NCBI GenBank assembly: GCA_903813345.2
Contig: CAIIXF020000001.1
Span: 2,232,001 to 2,296,000, forward strand
Source: Owenia fusiformis
Lineage: Eukaryota; Annelida; Polychaeta; Sabellida; Oweniidae
DNA length: 64,000 nucleotides
Direction of reading: 5' to 3'
The notes beneath the pieces are model-generated. The model was not told where the DNA came from, did no database searches, and saw only the letters and a program-made list of their open reading frames with translations. Positions 46,001 to 55,975 of the stretch are shown here, piece after piece. Each line of letters starts with the position of its first letter. Positions within the stretch are counted from its first letter, which is position 1. The translations under genes and the position numbers were made by a program.

Positions 46001-49000
46001 GGCTTAGTTTCAGAAATATCCCAAATTTAAATTCAAAAATGACCGTTAGCTCCGCACCCTCCGCTCATTTGCTCCGCACCCAATATTTCCCACAGGCTCT
46101 GTCTGCATAGGGTGCTTAAGAGTATGTGAAGATGTTCATGTTCTCTACAAGACTCTTCAAATCTGGTCAAACATGATATCTTGTACAGTATACACAAACG
46201 ATATTTGATTTGTACATTCAATATAGATAGAGATGCAAATACTTTAACCCAGAATTTTTAAAACATGGATATTATTCAAATTGTTCACACTACTGGTAAT
46301 TCCTTTTATTATAAGCTATGTAAATTGGTTAAAGGTTTAGGTGTTTCTGATGCATTATTTTTCTCAGTCCATTCCCATTTTGAAAATAATCCAAATAATA
46401 TCAACCTACACACTCAATGCTCTTATTCAATATTCATCAAACAAACCACTTGCCCTTTTGAAAGCTCTATACATTGTGCCTATCTAAGTACCTTCTTGCA
46501 TGTTCCACACATAATCACTTTTGTTTAGTAGATGGGGTTAAAGTCATTTCAATCAACAACAAGGCATTAACATGCAAAATGTCACCACCTGCCATTTGTT
46601 ACAGATGCCAACCGCCAAACAGCAACTGCCAAACATCATCCATGAAAAAGTTACAACCTTTAAGAAGATGTCCCCACTTCTGGGGGTGACATAATTAATT
46701 CAGAAGCTTTTCTTTTGACACAAAATTAGGCTCTTTCATAAAGTGTGATGCTTAAACAAGAATAGGTTGATGGTCTAAGGATAAGATTTCTGCCTCTAAA
46801 AGATTTAAAGATAAAAGCAAGCAGATATCATGAATATATATCAGGTATCATGTATAAATATCAGATATCATGAAAATATATCAGGTATCATGTATAAATA
46901 TCAGATATCATGAAAATATATATATCAGATATCATGAACATACATCAGATATCATGAATACATATATATCTTACTTGTAAATAACACCTACCTTGGAAAG
47001 GCAGTTAAGCTCAGTGCAGTCTCATTCTTGTTCAGTAGCTTGATGACCTCCTCTCTCCTAAAAGTGAGACAATATTGCTTTAAAACAGAGCACATGCCAC
47101 TACATGTGTTAATTTACCAGGTAAAATTTGCTAAACATATTGTACAATTCATGGATTTCAAGTGTCGTAAGTTAATAATTTCACTGATGATATTTATAAA
47201 ACAAGGTAATCCATTGAAAATTAGAGATCATCTGTCCATAAAAAACACAGAGAAAGACAACTAATCAGAATATAAAGGGACCATTACTATTATTACTATT
47301 ACTATTATTAGATAGTTTGTTTGTTCAGTTATTGATGAGGGAAATGCAGTGATCTCCTCTTCATTAAAGCAAGTGGGCGCAGCACCCACCTGAGATTTTG
47401 AAAATAGGCTTGCACCCACCTGAAAATCCATTTGCACCCACTTGAAAATGAGAAAAATCATGAAAAATTGGCATATTTTGACTAATTTTGGTCTGATTGC
47501 GAAAATGAAAATTTTGCAACCCCTTGAGAAAATATCTTGTGGAGATCACTGAAATGTGTCTGATGTCATAGATGATGCAATGATGTCATTACTTTGGATC
47601 ACAATTGCAGTAGATTTGATAATTGCGAAGACAAGACTTGCCATATAGGTGAATTATAGACAGGGCTTAGTACTAGAAGTCACATGAATGGTTCAAACAT
47701 GGAAACATAGATATAAAAGCTCTTATTTTGTAAGAAACAGTGAAGCAATAACCATAATAATGGGTGAAATACTATGAATTTGTTTCATTATTGGCTGTAA
47801 TCTTGGCTGTTCCTCTTCTATTTGCCTTTATGATATTATTATTATTATTAAGATATTGTGCAAATGAGGTTATTGCTAGTGTCCTAATTAAAAAGTCAAT
47901 GAAGGTATATTTTGAAACAGTAAACATTTTGTTAATTTCCTCTTGTTTTAAATGTTCTAACAGGTTTTTGAAAAATTTTGTTTTCCTGTAAATGTCATTC
48001 AATATAGCATGTTATTTATTAAATAAATGTACTTAACAACCTTTTTGCCAAAATATAAGTCCTCTATAATTATAGGACTAAGGAATAAATTATAAATATA
48101 AGCCATATTATGAAAAAACGTATTTTCAAGGTTCCAAACAAATAACAAATAATTGAAATATGCTGCGAAAAAAGACAAGTAGCCAAGATTTTCAATTAAG
48201 GCTAAGATAAATAAAAATCATGTTTACCATTTCAATTTTAAAATTACTTGAAGTTCAGTGCAGCATTCTCGTCAAACAAATGGACTTATGCAATAACGTA
48301 GATGCGAGTAGGTAGTTACCAGTTTCACCACCAGGTGGCTCGTTCAGGTCAGATAGCGTTGTGGGTATGGTAGATTGTTCCCTTTAACTTAAATTACATC
48401 TGTTTTATTGGTTCAATTTTCACACCACCCTTATGTATCTAATAGTTAATTAAATTAAAATATGTCCAGTAAAAGAAAATGTTATCTGTCAAATACAAGA
48501 AAAGATATTTCACTTTTTGTGATTTTGTAGCCCGGACTAGAAGTCTAATTTTCAAAACAAATTAAATTTTCAAAGTTGATAAACAATTTTCGAACCCATA
48601 TTTCTGGGTGTACTTTTACATGTAAATTTCAAATATGACATCGCTTTGACTGAATTTTGAATATTTAATGAGGTAAATCAAGATTATTTCTACTCTCATC
48701 TAGTCTATTTCAGCCTGTTGGTAAATTCTGTCCTAAGTTTTACTAATTAACACCCCTTTTCTCATCTAGTCTTGGCCCCATCTATTTCTCCATTCTAATA
48801 CTCCTAACATCTTTCCATTTTTAAGCTATCAACTTGAATATAGAAAAGAAACTTATATAAGGCTGTGGTCTCTTTAAATGCGATTTTCGGTATTATTGGC
48901 TTCCAATTAAATCTCAAAAATTTAATTTCGAAGAGTTGTCCTATTTTGACCGATCATATATACAGGTACACAGGGATGAGTGACATTAGCCACTTTTATA

Positions 49001-52000
49001 ATGTCAATGTTTGAAAAATGGGAATAGAATTGTCTAATCCCATTTTCAATATGCTATAGACTTGAGAATATGTTAAAATACAAGGATTGGATTTTCTCTT
49101 TACTTTCAGACTGTAAATAATAATTAGTAATTATATGCCAAATTCCTGTCTACTTCATTACTTCTCAAGTTTGAGAAAAAGCTTCTTCCCTTAATCTTTA
49201 ACACAAAATTCAATAAATGCGGCCTTATGATTAAAAGTTAAATTGGATATCTGTAATGTGCAATATGTTAAGTTGATTCATGGGTATAATTATATGCAAA
49301 GCATCTAATTGACCAAAATGTTTGAATCAATATTCCTTTAACCCAATAATAAATATATATTATTATAATATCCCTAGCAGGGTGGTAGTCAGGATTTCGA
49401 AACTTAGCAGATCAAAATGTGACAAATTGGTAGTTGTGTTAAAATGACAGTATGTCAAATCTAATAATTTGGGGAGTCCTGGGGCATATCAGAACAACAA
49501 GCTATTGCAAAAGTACAAAGTTTTTTGATAAGCTTCAACCATAATAATTGCTGATTGATAATTTGTGTCAAGAACAAAGTGACCCAAAAAACAGAACCCA
49601 CCAAAACTGTAATAGTTTCTTCAATAGTTCTGCAATCTTTTTTTGCAAGTGTATAAACTACAGTTAATGGCATCATAATAAACCATGGCATCTTATTTCT
49701 TCTCAGCCTTGAGATGGCTCTCAAAATATTAACATTTTTTACTTTCAAAATCACCATCACCCTAATGTTTTTCTACAAATGTAGACATTTAGACAATGGT
49801 ATGCTTTTACATATTGCCCCTTCTTCTTCATTAAAAGTGTAATATGTTAGAGACAAACCTCAGTCTCATATTTGCTTCTACATTATTGAAGTGAGCCAAG
49901 AGACCACCGTATGGTTTCCCTGGAGTTCCCTCTACCATATACGCTGCATACTCAGGTCTCCATGTGGTTGGGTGGTCACTAAAATAAAACATCACACGTG
50001 AATTACAAAAATCACCTGAGGTGAACATACTGAACCATTCAACACACTGTTGTTTTTTGCAAAAGTGAACTTAACAACCTATACAGTCCCTTATGTTTTA
50101 TATTTTTCTGCATGAAATTTTATGAGTGGATGCATATAAAAAGGATTATTCTAGAAATATATTTATAATGCCCATAAAAAAGCCTAAATGATAAGAGATT
50201 GATAATTGCAATCACCCTGTCATGAATTATCTCTAATTATAAAAGTTGTAGCTAATGTTGAGTTGTTATGATATTTAAACCTACTCTGGCTTAGTCTTTT
50301 CCATTTCTTGTAACGCATCTAGCACAGGCCCAGCCTTTAACAGAAGTTTCGCTTCTTCTTCCTCATGTTTGAATGCAACTAACATGTATTCTACCTGGAA
50401 AATGTAATTAAGATGTTTTAGAAAATATGGTTTTCTATATATATATATATATATTTGTGAAACATTTTCTCAAATGTTTAAAGAATGTATATAACTACCA
50501 AGGGCTTAGAAAACAATAAAAATGAGTTTTTTGAAGAATATCATCAATTAGATTCATTTTCATCAATTAAATGCAAAAAATACGCTTTCGCTATCTAATC
50601 AAATGTGAAAGTGCTCTAATAATGAAAGTGAAAGTATTTTGCTGTTGTTAGAACTCCCAAAACAAATGTCACAATGAATGTCTCCGTACCATTCAACGCA
50701 TATTGATGACGGAATACGATTAGCCCGAGTCTTATGAAAAACCAATGTAATGTGACGTCATTTCCTTAACAATGATAGATTTGCCGACCCACCTGTCAGT
50801 TGTGCCTTATCTCTCTTCAGAAACTCAAGTTCACTTTATTACCAACTGTCTTACCAAAAGGGTTTGTTTTAAAAACCGGGTGACCGGGTAGCTGGGTGAC
50901 TGGGTACCTAACGTTCCAAGCAGGGTTACCAACTTTCAAAGTTGCATATTTTCCCCTAATATATAGGAATGGGCCAAAAAACGTCCATATTTATTATTTC
51001 GATACAACTGCAATATCATGGCCATAATTCGAACAAAATAAAAGGCGGGGGAGGAGGCGATTTCTAAGTTAGAAATTAAACAAATGTGGACGAATATGCA
51101 CATGCGTATATATTGACACATATATTGCTGTTTATCTGTCACTTAACATAAGATGGTATTATTGCTTGGTTTATTGCCTACAAGTGAGTGATCACGACGG
51201 CAGATTTCGCAGCCCCAGCTGGCCATTTCAATTTATGCTTTTGACGCATGGAGTAATTGATAGATGGCGCTGTTTTTATACAATCGATAATCACGTGATA
51301 GTAAAACTGTACCAATTCGAGGAAAACTATGTCACAAATACGTAGGCGAAATGTACATGCAAATCTTTAAATCTGTCTGTACAGCCGAAAATACATTTTA
51401 ATCCAGTCCAGCTGTTTGTTAGAGCATGAACTAGGCCTATACTGCAGTACTGTAAGTGTTAATTCATTTGTACTGATGAGGAAATCAAATTTCTGTGATT
51501 TTAATTTTTTAAATAAAACCATAAATTTCTCAAAAGAACATCATAAAAGCGACGTATTACCCGTGTAATTCTACCTTATCTTTCACAGAATCTAACTTGA
51601 GAACGAAATGACGCCCGGAAAAAGGTAAAAAGCACAACAAACCTTAAAAAAAAGTTGAATTCTGTACAGAAATGTTGCAAACGGAAGTCATTATATGACA
51701 GAGTAATCACCGTTCCTACGGGGGCTAAATACTTGAAAATATGTTACAGCGACATCTATAAAATAGTATGAAAACCTTTTCATGTGGCCAGATCAGAGCA
51801 CCAAATCGGACATCGTGGATTGACAGGATGTTGATCATTGTTTCCTATGATGGCGATTCTACTAGATATCAAACAAATCTGAAAGATTTACGCACGTAAA
51901 GTTGAACGTTTTTTATTTGTCAATTAACGTACGATGTACGACTCATGACGTTGGTTGCTTGTTTTATTGCCTGAGTGATTGACAGGGTATCGATGATTGT

Positions 52001-55000
52001 ATGTTTTGCTGGTTTTATTGGTAGATTGGTTGCTTGGTTATTTGGTTGTTTGCTTGATTGGTAGGATGGCTTGTCTGTTGAGTTGGAGGCCAGTTGGGTG
52101 TTTGGTTGTTTGGATTTTTCAGTGGCACATTTTAGGGCATAAATGAAAATAATCAAATTCCTAACCCTGCTAGGAATGTAAGGTACCCGGTCACCCGGCT
52201 ACCCGGTCACCCGGCTACCCGGTCACCCGGTTTTTTGCACAAACCCTTACCAAAAACTAGAGCAAAACGCCTTCTAACCCTAGAACACATAATTCAATCC
52301 CCCATTCTCACAGCCATAACCCAAGATGATGATACCTTCACTCACATTACCATTGACCCCACCTATATATACCATCTTTACCCCAAGATATCCATCACAA
52401 TAAAGGATCTGGAGCTCTGGGCAAGACGATACACTATACAGTACATGTATATGCACTACAGTGGGGGACAATAATAAAACTCAACGTTCACAAGTTGTCA
52501 CAATGAGCTAAATTCCAAGTTTCGTGTCTCAAACTCTCCCAAGCGGTAGAAAAATAATTCCCGTTCACTAAAGTAGCACAATAAATGAATCCAAAGCTTC
52601 ATACCTGCAAATAACGGATAAATCCCTACCAAATCGAATGAATGTTTTCATGAACGTAAAGGCTAGAGTACCGACAATTGTCGGTACTCTAGACTCTGAT
52701 GTGGTGGCACGCTAGAGTACCGACAAATAAATTGTCGGTACGGGAGATATGCTGTGTTTACACGCTAGAGGACCGACAAATATTGATTTTCGAATTTTCT
52801 GGCACATGCGCAATGCGCGGGGGGATATTTCAGATATCATACGGATATTTTGGGAACAAGTGCAAAACCAGGGGAGGGCATTAGCCCCGGTTACCCGGAG
52901 ATTACCAAACCCAGTCAAAAAATGGTAGCCCGGGAACAGGGAATGGTAATCTAGTAAATGTTGAAAACCCAATAAAAAACATGAACAAGTAAGACGTTAG
53001 AGAGCTATTAATGCAGAGTAAACGGCTATATATATTCTAAACAGACAGGCTATTTCTCCTGAGCCGATCAGGCGTAGGAAGGGGCGTTTGCGTACCCATT
53101 AGATAGATGAAAATAGCTAGAATGTTTTTTATTTGAAGCTTATCGTATGGTATGAGGTTCCATATCCATCCGCCAAAAGGTATGACCCCTATATAGTCCA
53201 TTTAAAAACCTGTGGTATCGTTCTAAATAACCCATAGTTGGCTTCTAGGGTACCTAGTATGCCACTATTTGGTATCAAAATAAAGAGGAGTTCAACTTTC
53301 ATTTGAATTACGAAAATAGCGATGTAGGTCAAAATAGTTCCGAACGTGAGCATGTTTACTACGCGTTTGCCCGTCATATCAGAATTGAGGAAGTGGTAGC
53401 AAACACGAGTTACAATAAACGGACGCTGATTTCTCAAAAAGTAACCTGACTCCCTATAATTTGATGTAGGTCAATCGAACCCCTATATGGACAGGTGCAT
53501 TTTGATATATAACACTATGGGGGGTAAGCGTTTCATAGTTGGTCATGAACGCCATATGTGCAAAGTATTGTTATGAATTTTCGAATTTGGTGTTGGATTA
53601 CGGTACTCATACCTTATAGCACAATTTTTGATGGAAGTTGCATTTGGCTCCCTTAGTTAATGGCCACGATTCCATCTCGCATGAGAGAGCTACCAAACGC
53701 AAAGTGAACAGTGATATATTCCAAATGAGATATTTCTCCTGTGCCATGGCGTAGTAAGGGTAGAGGTCGACGGGGGCGAAAGCATCCCCTCCCCTAACTG
53801 TGTATATCGACCCATTAGATAGAACAAGAAAAGAGCTTTAAAATGTTTTTTAATTGAAGCTTGTAGGACAATTTTGATGGAAGTTGAATCAATTTTTGTC
53901 GAAATAAATTATGGCTCACTACAAGTTAATGTCTGTACGATTCAATACTGCAAAAGAAGCACTATGCCCCCCCCCCCTCAAAAGAAAAAAGTAAGACCGG
54001 GATTCGAACTCGGGACCAAGTGTGTTCGAGTCGTACTCGCTAACCACTAGACTAGCAGTGATGAGGTTATCTCTAAAAGTAAAAGTAGTGCATTTATTTA
54101 TGAAATTGTCGGCTCTCTAGCAAAAACACGTAGCAGCCACTTGCGTACCGACAATTGTCGGTTCTCTATCTGGCACTACTAGGTGACGATAGAGTGCCGA
54201 CAATTGTCGGTACCCAAGCAAATACCCCTGGACATTCTCCAGTACCGACAATTGTCGGTCCTGGAGCCACTCCGTTTCATGAATCGCCATGTTTGTTATC
54301 CAAGGACGGTTGACTCCCACGGAACAGCATTTTGAAAGCTGGCACGTGTCATGTTGCATTCTGGGAGCCAATCCTCCGTTCCGGCGCAATCGGGCGACAA
54401 AATCACCTCAACATTTGAAGAGTCGGCATAACATGTGAATATCCACTTCAACTTTTTAAGTTCTTATTTGTCATTATGGACACAAATTCCACTATATTTG
54501 GACTTACTAAGACGGAGAAAATAGAGCACTGAATACACTGAGGTAAGAATTTATTACATGTGCGACAGCATGTAATTTTCATAGCTTTTGCAATTCTTTA
54601 TGATCCCCAATGTACACACGAAGTGTTTGTTTACACTTGGACTTACCACAGTAACAAAAAGCCTAACAGGCCAAAAATTAAGAAACACTTAAACTAGACT
54701 GCACAACAAGTGCTGCCGCAAACAAATAAGGACAAGAACAAGAGCCCCCCTGACTGAAAACCGAAATTTTTGGGGATCGCACCCCCCCCCGGACTGAAAG
54801 CTGGCTACGCCCCTGTATGTGCACTATAATTGGTAATGGAATAATCAAACGACTTACTTCATCTCCCCATTTCAGCTCTGGCTTACATGTGTCCTTTAAT
54901 TTATTCCATTGGTGAATAAATTGTTGAACACCATGTTTTCTAACATGATCACACCATTTCTTCGTTTCTTCCCATGATAAAGGCGATCCTTCGGATAGCA

Positions 55001-55007
55001 AGCCCAT
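28062..55007 (-). CDS. GCLC: Glutamate-cysteine ligase catalytic subunit
   Basis: First and rate-limiting enzyme of glutathione synthesis (ATP-dependent joining of glutamate and cysteine), cytosolic. Exons on the minus strand: 55007-54858, 50394-50285, 49978-49859, 47057-46992, 38759-38634, 37907-37849, 37180-36963, 36586-36470, 36278-36140, 35096-34984, 29664-29467, 29121-28927, 28597-28477, 28351-28062. All phases match; total 2022 nt, 673 aa (human 637). Starts [18 protein letters not shown]; contains [20 protein letters not shown], the family signature [30 protein letters not shown] and [19 protein letters not shown]. Cys563 (DVDTRC) aligns with human Cys553, which forms the disulfide to the modifier subunit. 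The C-terminus is longer and divergent. Exon 12 has a cysteine-bearing insert ([10 protein letters not shown]) compared with vertebrates. Introns total about 25 kb and are largely transposons; a separate gene lies within intron 4. Confidence 0.96.
30592..31080 (-). mobile_element. GTCACCACC-family repeat, medium copy (inverted)
   Basis: Reverse-orientation relative of the element at 24919-25996: the right end reads GGTGGTGACATTTTGTCATG then TTAATGCCTTGT, and the left end is a GTCACCAACAAAAAGTGGTGAC hairpin. It has about two diverged copies of the AAGGTCA-rich internal unit instead of five. It is inserted inside the 4.97-kb element. Confidence 0.65.
31122..31288 (+). mobile_element. Pogo/Tigger-like MITE
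   Basis: Begins TACAGTGGGACCTGGGTTAG and ends TGTACACAGGTTTTACTTTA, with GTGAACACC repeats inside. Related by vocabulary to the copies at 22109, 37524 and 15361. Confidence 0.5.
31448..33790 (+). pseudogene. Decayed gene of an uncharacterised mobile-element protein family
   Basis: Consecutive fragments in changing frames read as one protein: [19 protein letters not shown] (about 31514-31570), MKLKTSEF (31654), a proline/leucine-rich block to about 31850, VYDGNALFH...[10 protein letters not shown] (about 31938-32015), [16 protein letters not shown] (32040-32088), NNWKEFLL (32129), ADTKIIPHA (about 32321), [13 protein letters not shown] (32397-32435), then after a 377-bp insertion [16 protein letters not shown] (about 33317), and a C-terminal part with [20 protein letters not shown] (33592 on) ending 33790. 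The block order and motifs match a family I know from many animal genomes as hypothetical proteins. The ADT and DSD acidic motifs recall FEN/PIN-like nucleases, which is inference. Several frameshifts and stops make it non-functional. Confidence 0.6.
32584..32960. mobile_element. 377-bp TACCCT-ended MITE with 9-bp target duplication
   Basis: The termini are TACCCTTTGC and GCACACAGGGTA, flanked on both sides by the identical 9-mer CATCAAGAG (32575-32583 and 32961-32969). It interrupts the decayed gene of the 4.97-kb element. The left end continues ATTCGTTTGACTTCGCTTCT, matching the 81-bp relative at 55895-55975. A 9-bp duplication suggests a Mutator-like mobiliser, by inference. Confidence 0.85.
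35535..35653. repeat. Hairpin element in GCLC intron 9
   Basis: GTACCTGTGCAAGATCGTCC at 35535 is repeated inverted ending at 35652 (GACGACATTGCACAGGTAC); arms are about 45 bp with few mismatches. Small MITE or remnant. No target duplication was determined. Confidence 0.6.
37524..37776. mobile_element. Pogo/Tigger-like MITE carrying a 16-bp minisatellite
   Basis: Ends GTAAAACCTCTTTATTCAGA and TTAGACAGGTTTTGCTGTA are imperfect inverted repeats. Inside, the 16-mer TCTCAATGTGAACACC is repeated seven times with almost no change (about 37551-37663). It lies in GCLC intron 6, between exons 6 and 7. Confidence 0.65.
39780..40285. repeat. Degenerate ~20-bp minisatellite
   Basis: About 25 imperfect repeats of GAGAGGCTCCAGTATT/AATATT type. 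Spurious open frames on the minus strand are its translation. It sits in GCLC intron 4 and abuts the foldback fragment at 40286. Confidence 0.9.
40286..40671 (+). mobile_element. Truncated copy of the GCACCCTATGC foldback element
   Basis: Nearly identical to the right arm of the 45265-46115 element, ending in TCTGTCTGCATAGGGTG. At its left a short palindrome (GCATCTTGGAAGCCAGGCAG and its inverse about 35 bp on) replaces the full left arm. Confidence 0.8.
41300..44149 (+). CDS. Secreted antistasin-repeat / WAP-domain protein, nested in GCLC intron 4
   Basis: Exons 41300-41369, 42191-42291, 42460-42535, 42822-43076, 43201-43379, 43590-43680 and 44004-44149 join in phase (918 nt, 305 aa). Exon 1 encodes a hydrophobic signal peptide ([16 protein letters not shown]). 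Five antistasin-like modules follow (pattern CxxxxCxxGxxxDxxGCxxCxC, e.g. [20 protein letters not shown]), interleaved with three modules of the type DPCxxxxCPxxxxC ([42 protein letters not shown]). The last exon encodes a WAP four-disulfide core ([11 protein letters not shown]...[10 protein letters not shown]). Both domain families commonly act as extracellular serine-protease inhibitors, so that is the likely role; the targets are unknown. AATAAA occurs near 44391. A second ATG, at 41309, is an alternative start. Confidence 0.88.
44500..45260. other. Probable transposon debris between the nested gene and the foldback element
   Basis: GGCCCACCCTGTATATT near 44500-44516 and ATACAGGGTGACTGGAAAAA near 44760 look like ends of elements with ACAGGGTG termini. 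No complete element or reading frame with a recognisable product could be defined. Confidence 0.3.
45265..46115. mobile_element. 851-bp foldback element with TTAA target duplication
   Basis: The whole element is one large palindrome: arms of about 415 bp meet at a centre near 45690-45705 (GGGTGCGGAGC ... GCTCCGCACCC). Termini are CACCCTATGCAGACAGAGCC and its inverse, flanked by TTAA on both sides (45261-45264, 46116-46119). TTAA plus a C-rich tip is the piggyBac hallmark, so a piggyBac-mobilised foldback MITE is the best guess. It has no coding capacity; small frames around GCTCCGCACCCTCCGCTCAT are shadows. Confidence 0.85.
46559..46694 (+). mobile_element. GTCACCACC-family repeat, short copy
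   Basis: Starts ACAAGGCATTAACATG and GTCACCACCT, ends with CCCCACTTCTGGGGGTGACA then TAATT. It lacks the internal AAGGTCA repeats of the copies at 24.9 and 30.6 kb but retains the CCAACCGCCAAACAGC tract. Confidence 0.65.
46826..46970. repeat. AT-rich minisatellite (TATCAGATATCATGAA-type)
   Basis: About seven imperfect repeats of 19-20 bp built from ATATCATGAA and ATATATCAG, ending about 20 bp before the GCLC exon 4 boundary (46992). Confidence 0.8.
47058..49858 (-). other. GCLC intron 3, mostly unannotated
   Basis: A short repeat around GCACCCACCTGAAAATCC occurs three times at 47375-47450, followed by AAAATCATGAAAAATTGGCA, a word also found at 1480-1500 in the RNF217 intron, so a dispersed repeat is likely. 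The rest (47600-49850) shows no exon, RNA gene or bounded element. Confidence 0.35.
50860..52246. mobile_element. 1.39-kb element with CCGGGTGACC-type inverted ends and 9-bp target duplication
   Basis: Ends GGGTTTGTTTTAAAAACCGG and its inverse (CCGGTTTTTTGCACAAACCC) are flanked by identical 9-mers TTACCAAAA (50851-50859, 52247-52255). Just inside each end are iterated octamers of the GGTGACCGGGTAGC type: three or four on the left, seven on the right, in inverted orientation. The interior (about 51930-52130) has TTGGTTGTTTGG-type low-complexity DNA. No open frame of note; non-autonomous. It lies in GCLC intron 1. Confidence 0.88.
52660..54265. mobile_element. Probable transposon with clustered ACCGACAATTGTCGGT palindromes at both ends
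   Basis: Perfect or near-perfect copies of the 16-bp palindrome ACCGACAATTGTCGGT occur at about 52670-52685, 52719-52740 (with a 4-bp centre insert), 54147-54162, 54195-54211 and 54244-54259, plus half-sites at 52763-52778 and 54106-54121 that are inverted relative to each other. The first copy is extended by CTAGAGT arms to a 30-bp perfect palindrome. The symmetric layout suggests an element of about 1.6 kb whose ends carry iterated protein-binding sites. No target duplication was established and no coding capacity seen. Confidence 0.55.
53993..54064 (-). other. tRNA-derived sequence (SINE head or tRNA pseudogene)
   Basis: On the minus strand the A-box-like TAGTCTAGTGGTTAGCGA is followed about 40 nt later by the B-box-like GAGTTCGAATCCCGGTC. 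A four-pair D stem (GCTA/TAGC) can form, but the anticodon stem does not and the acceptor ends do not pair, so this is not a working tRNA gene. Confidence 0.6.
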
Positions 55008-55290
55008 TGTACACTTCCTTACTTACTAATGTGATACATGCACTCGATTCTAACTAACATTCAAGTCCTATATGCTGCTAAATTGATTACACAATCGTGA
55101 ATAGCAAATTCAGACTTTTAATCCAGAAACTTGTTTGGTCACGTGATCACCATGATGCAGCATTCTGTGTCACACTGGCCATACCATGTTCATGTAATTT
55201 GTCACGGGACATGTACAGGTAGGCCGATGTGAAAGAAATTATGGTCCCCGGGGATTATGGTCCACCATCTTAACGGCCCTGATGACCCTG
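55008..55290. other. Region upstream of the GCLC start
   Basis: Probable GCLC 5' UTR and promoter. I see a CACGTGA near 55140, TCACGTGATCACC-type sequence at 55139-55151 and no TATA box. The transcription start is not visible. Confidence 0.3.
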
Positions 55291-55296
55291 ATTGTG

Positions 55297-55800
55297 GGCT
55301 TTGTATAAAAAACCTCCTACCTCATACCCACCTACCCACCTACGTGGGACATGATACAGCCTTTGGAGGGTTCAATTTTAAAGATCTTAGTTTATTAAAT
55401 CTTAGTTTATGATGAATTATAGATGCATTTGTAAGGACGACCCTTGATAGCAAGTTGCTACTACATCCCAGCTGGGTTCAATTCCCACTCGGGGCATCGA
55501 ATTTAGCACACTTTCTTTCAATTTCTTTATCTGGCTTGTTAGACCTAGATGCTCATGGTCGTTAGTAATTTGTTCCCCTGGGGCGCCCTTGGGTCATTAC
55601 ACATTGAAATGCATCAATATGCCTTTATTTATGGATCTGTCATCTCTCTAGTCATAAAATAAAGCCAGAATTGTAGAAATGTTAATAATTTGAGCTATGT
55701 TGAGATTTAATAATCTTTAAAATTGAACCCTTCAATGACTTTATCATGTTCCACGTAGGTGGGTAGGTGGGTATGAGGTAGGAGGTTTTTATACAAAGCC
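55297..55800. mobile_element. 504-bp inverted-repeat element with 9-bp target duplication
   Basis: Ends GGCTTTGTATAAAAAACCTC and its inverse, with arms of about 100 bp including ACCTCATACCCACCTACCCA. Both sides are flanked by the 9-mer CTGATTGTG (55288-55296, 55801-55809). The interior carries no open frame of interest. Confidence 0.88.
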
Positions 55801-55894
55801 CTGATTGTGTATAAGATAATAAGGGAAAGAGGTCACCATATAAATCAATGGAGAGTGGGGCCATAAATTGATAGGACCTCCTACCATTTACATC

Positions 55895-55975
55895 TACCCT
55901 GCATGCAGAGTCTAGTTAAACTACTTAAGACGAAGCACTCTTTTAAGAAGCGAAGTCAAACGAATGCAAAGGGTA
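55895..55975. mobile_element. 81-bp miniature relative of the 32584-32960 MITE
   Basis: Ends TACCCTGCATGCAGAGTCTA and GAATGCAAAGGGTA equal the two ends of the 377-bp element in inverted order, with nearly the whole interior missing. It is flanked by ATTTACATC (55886-55894) and TTTTACATC (55976-55984), a 9-bp duplication with one mismatch. Confidence 0.8.

Noticed and set aside
53993-54064. Functional tRNA gene
   Set aside because: The anticodon stem and acceptor stem cannot pair.
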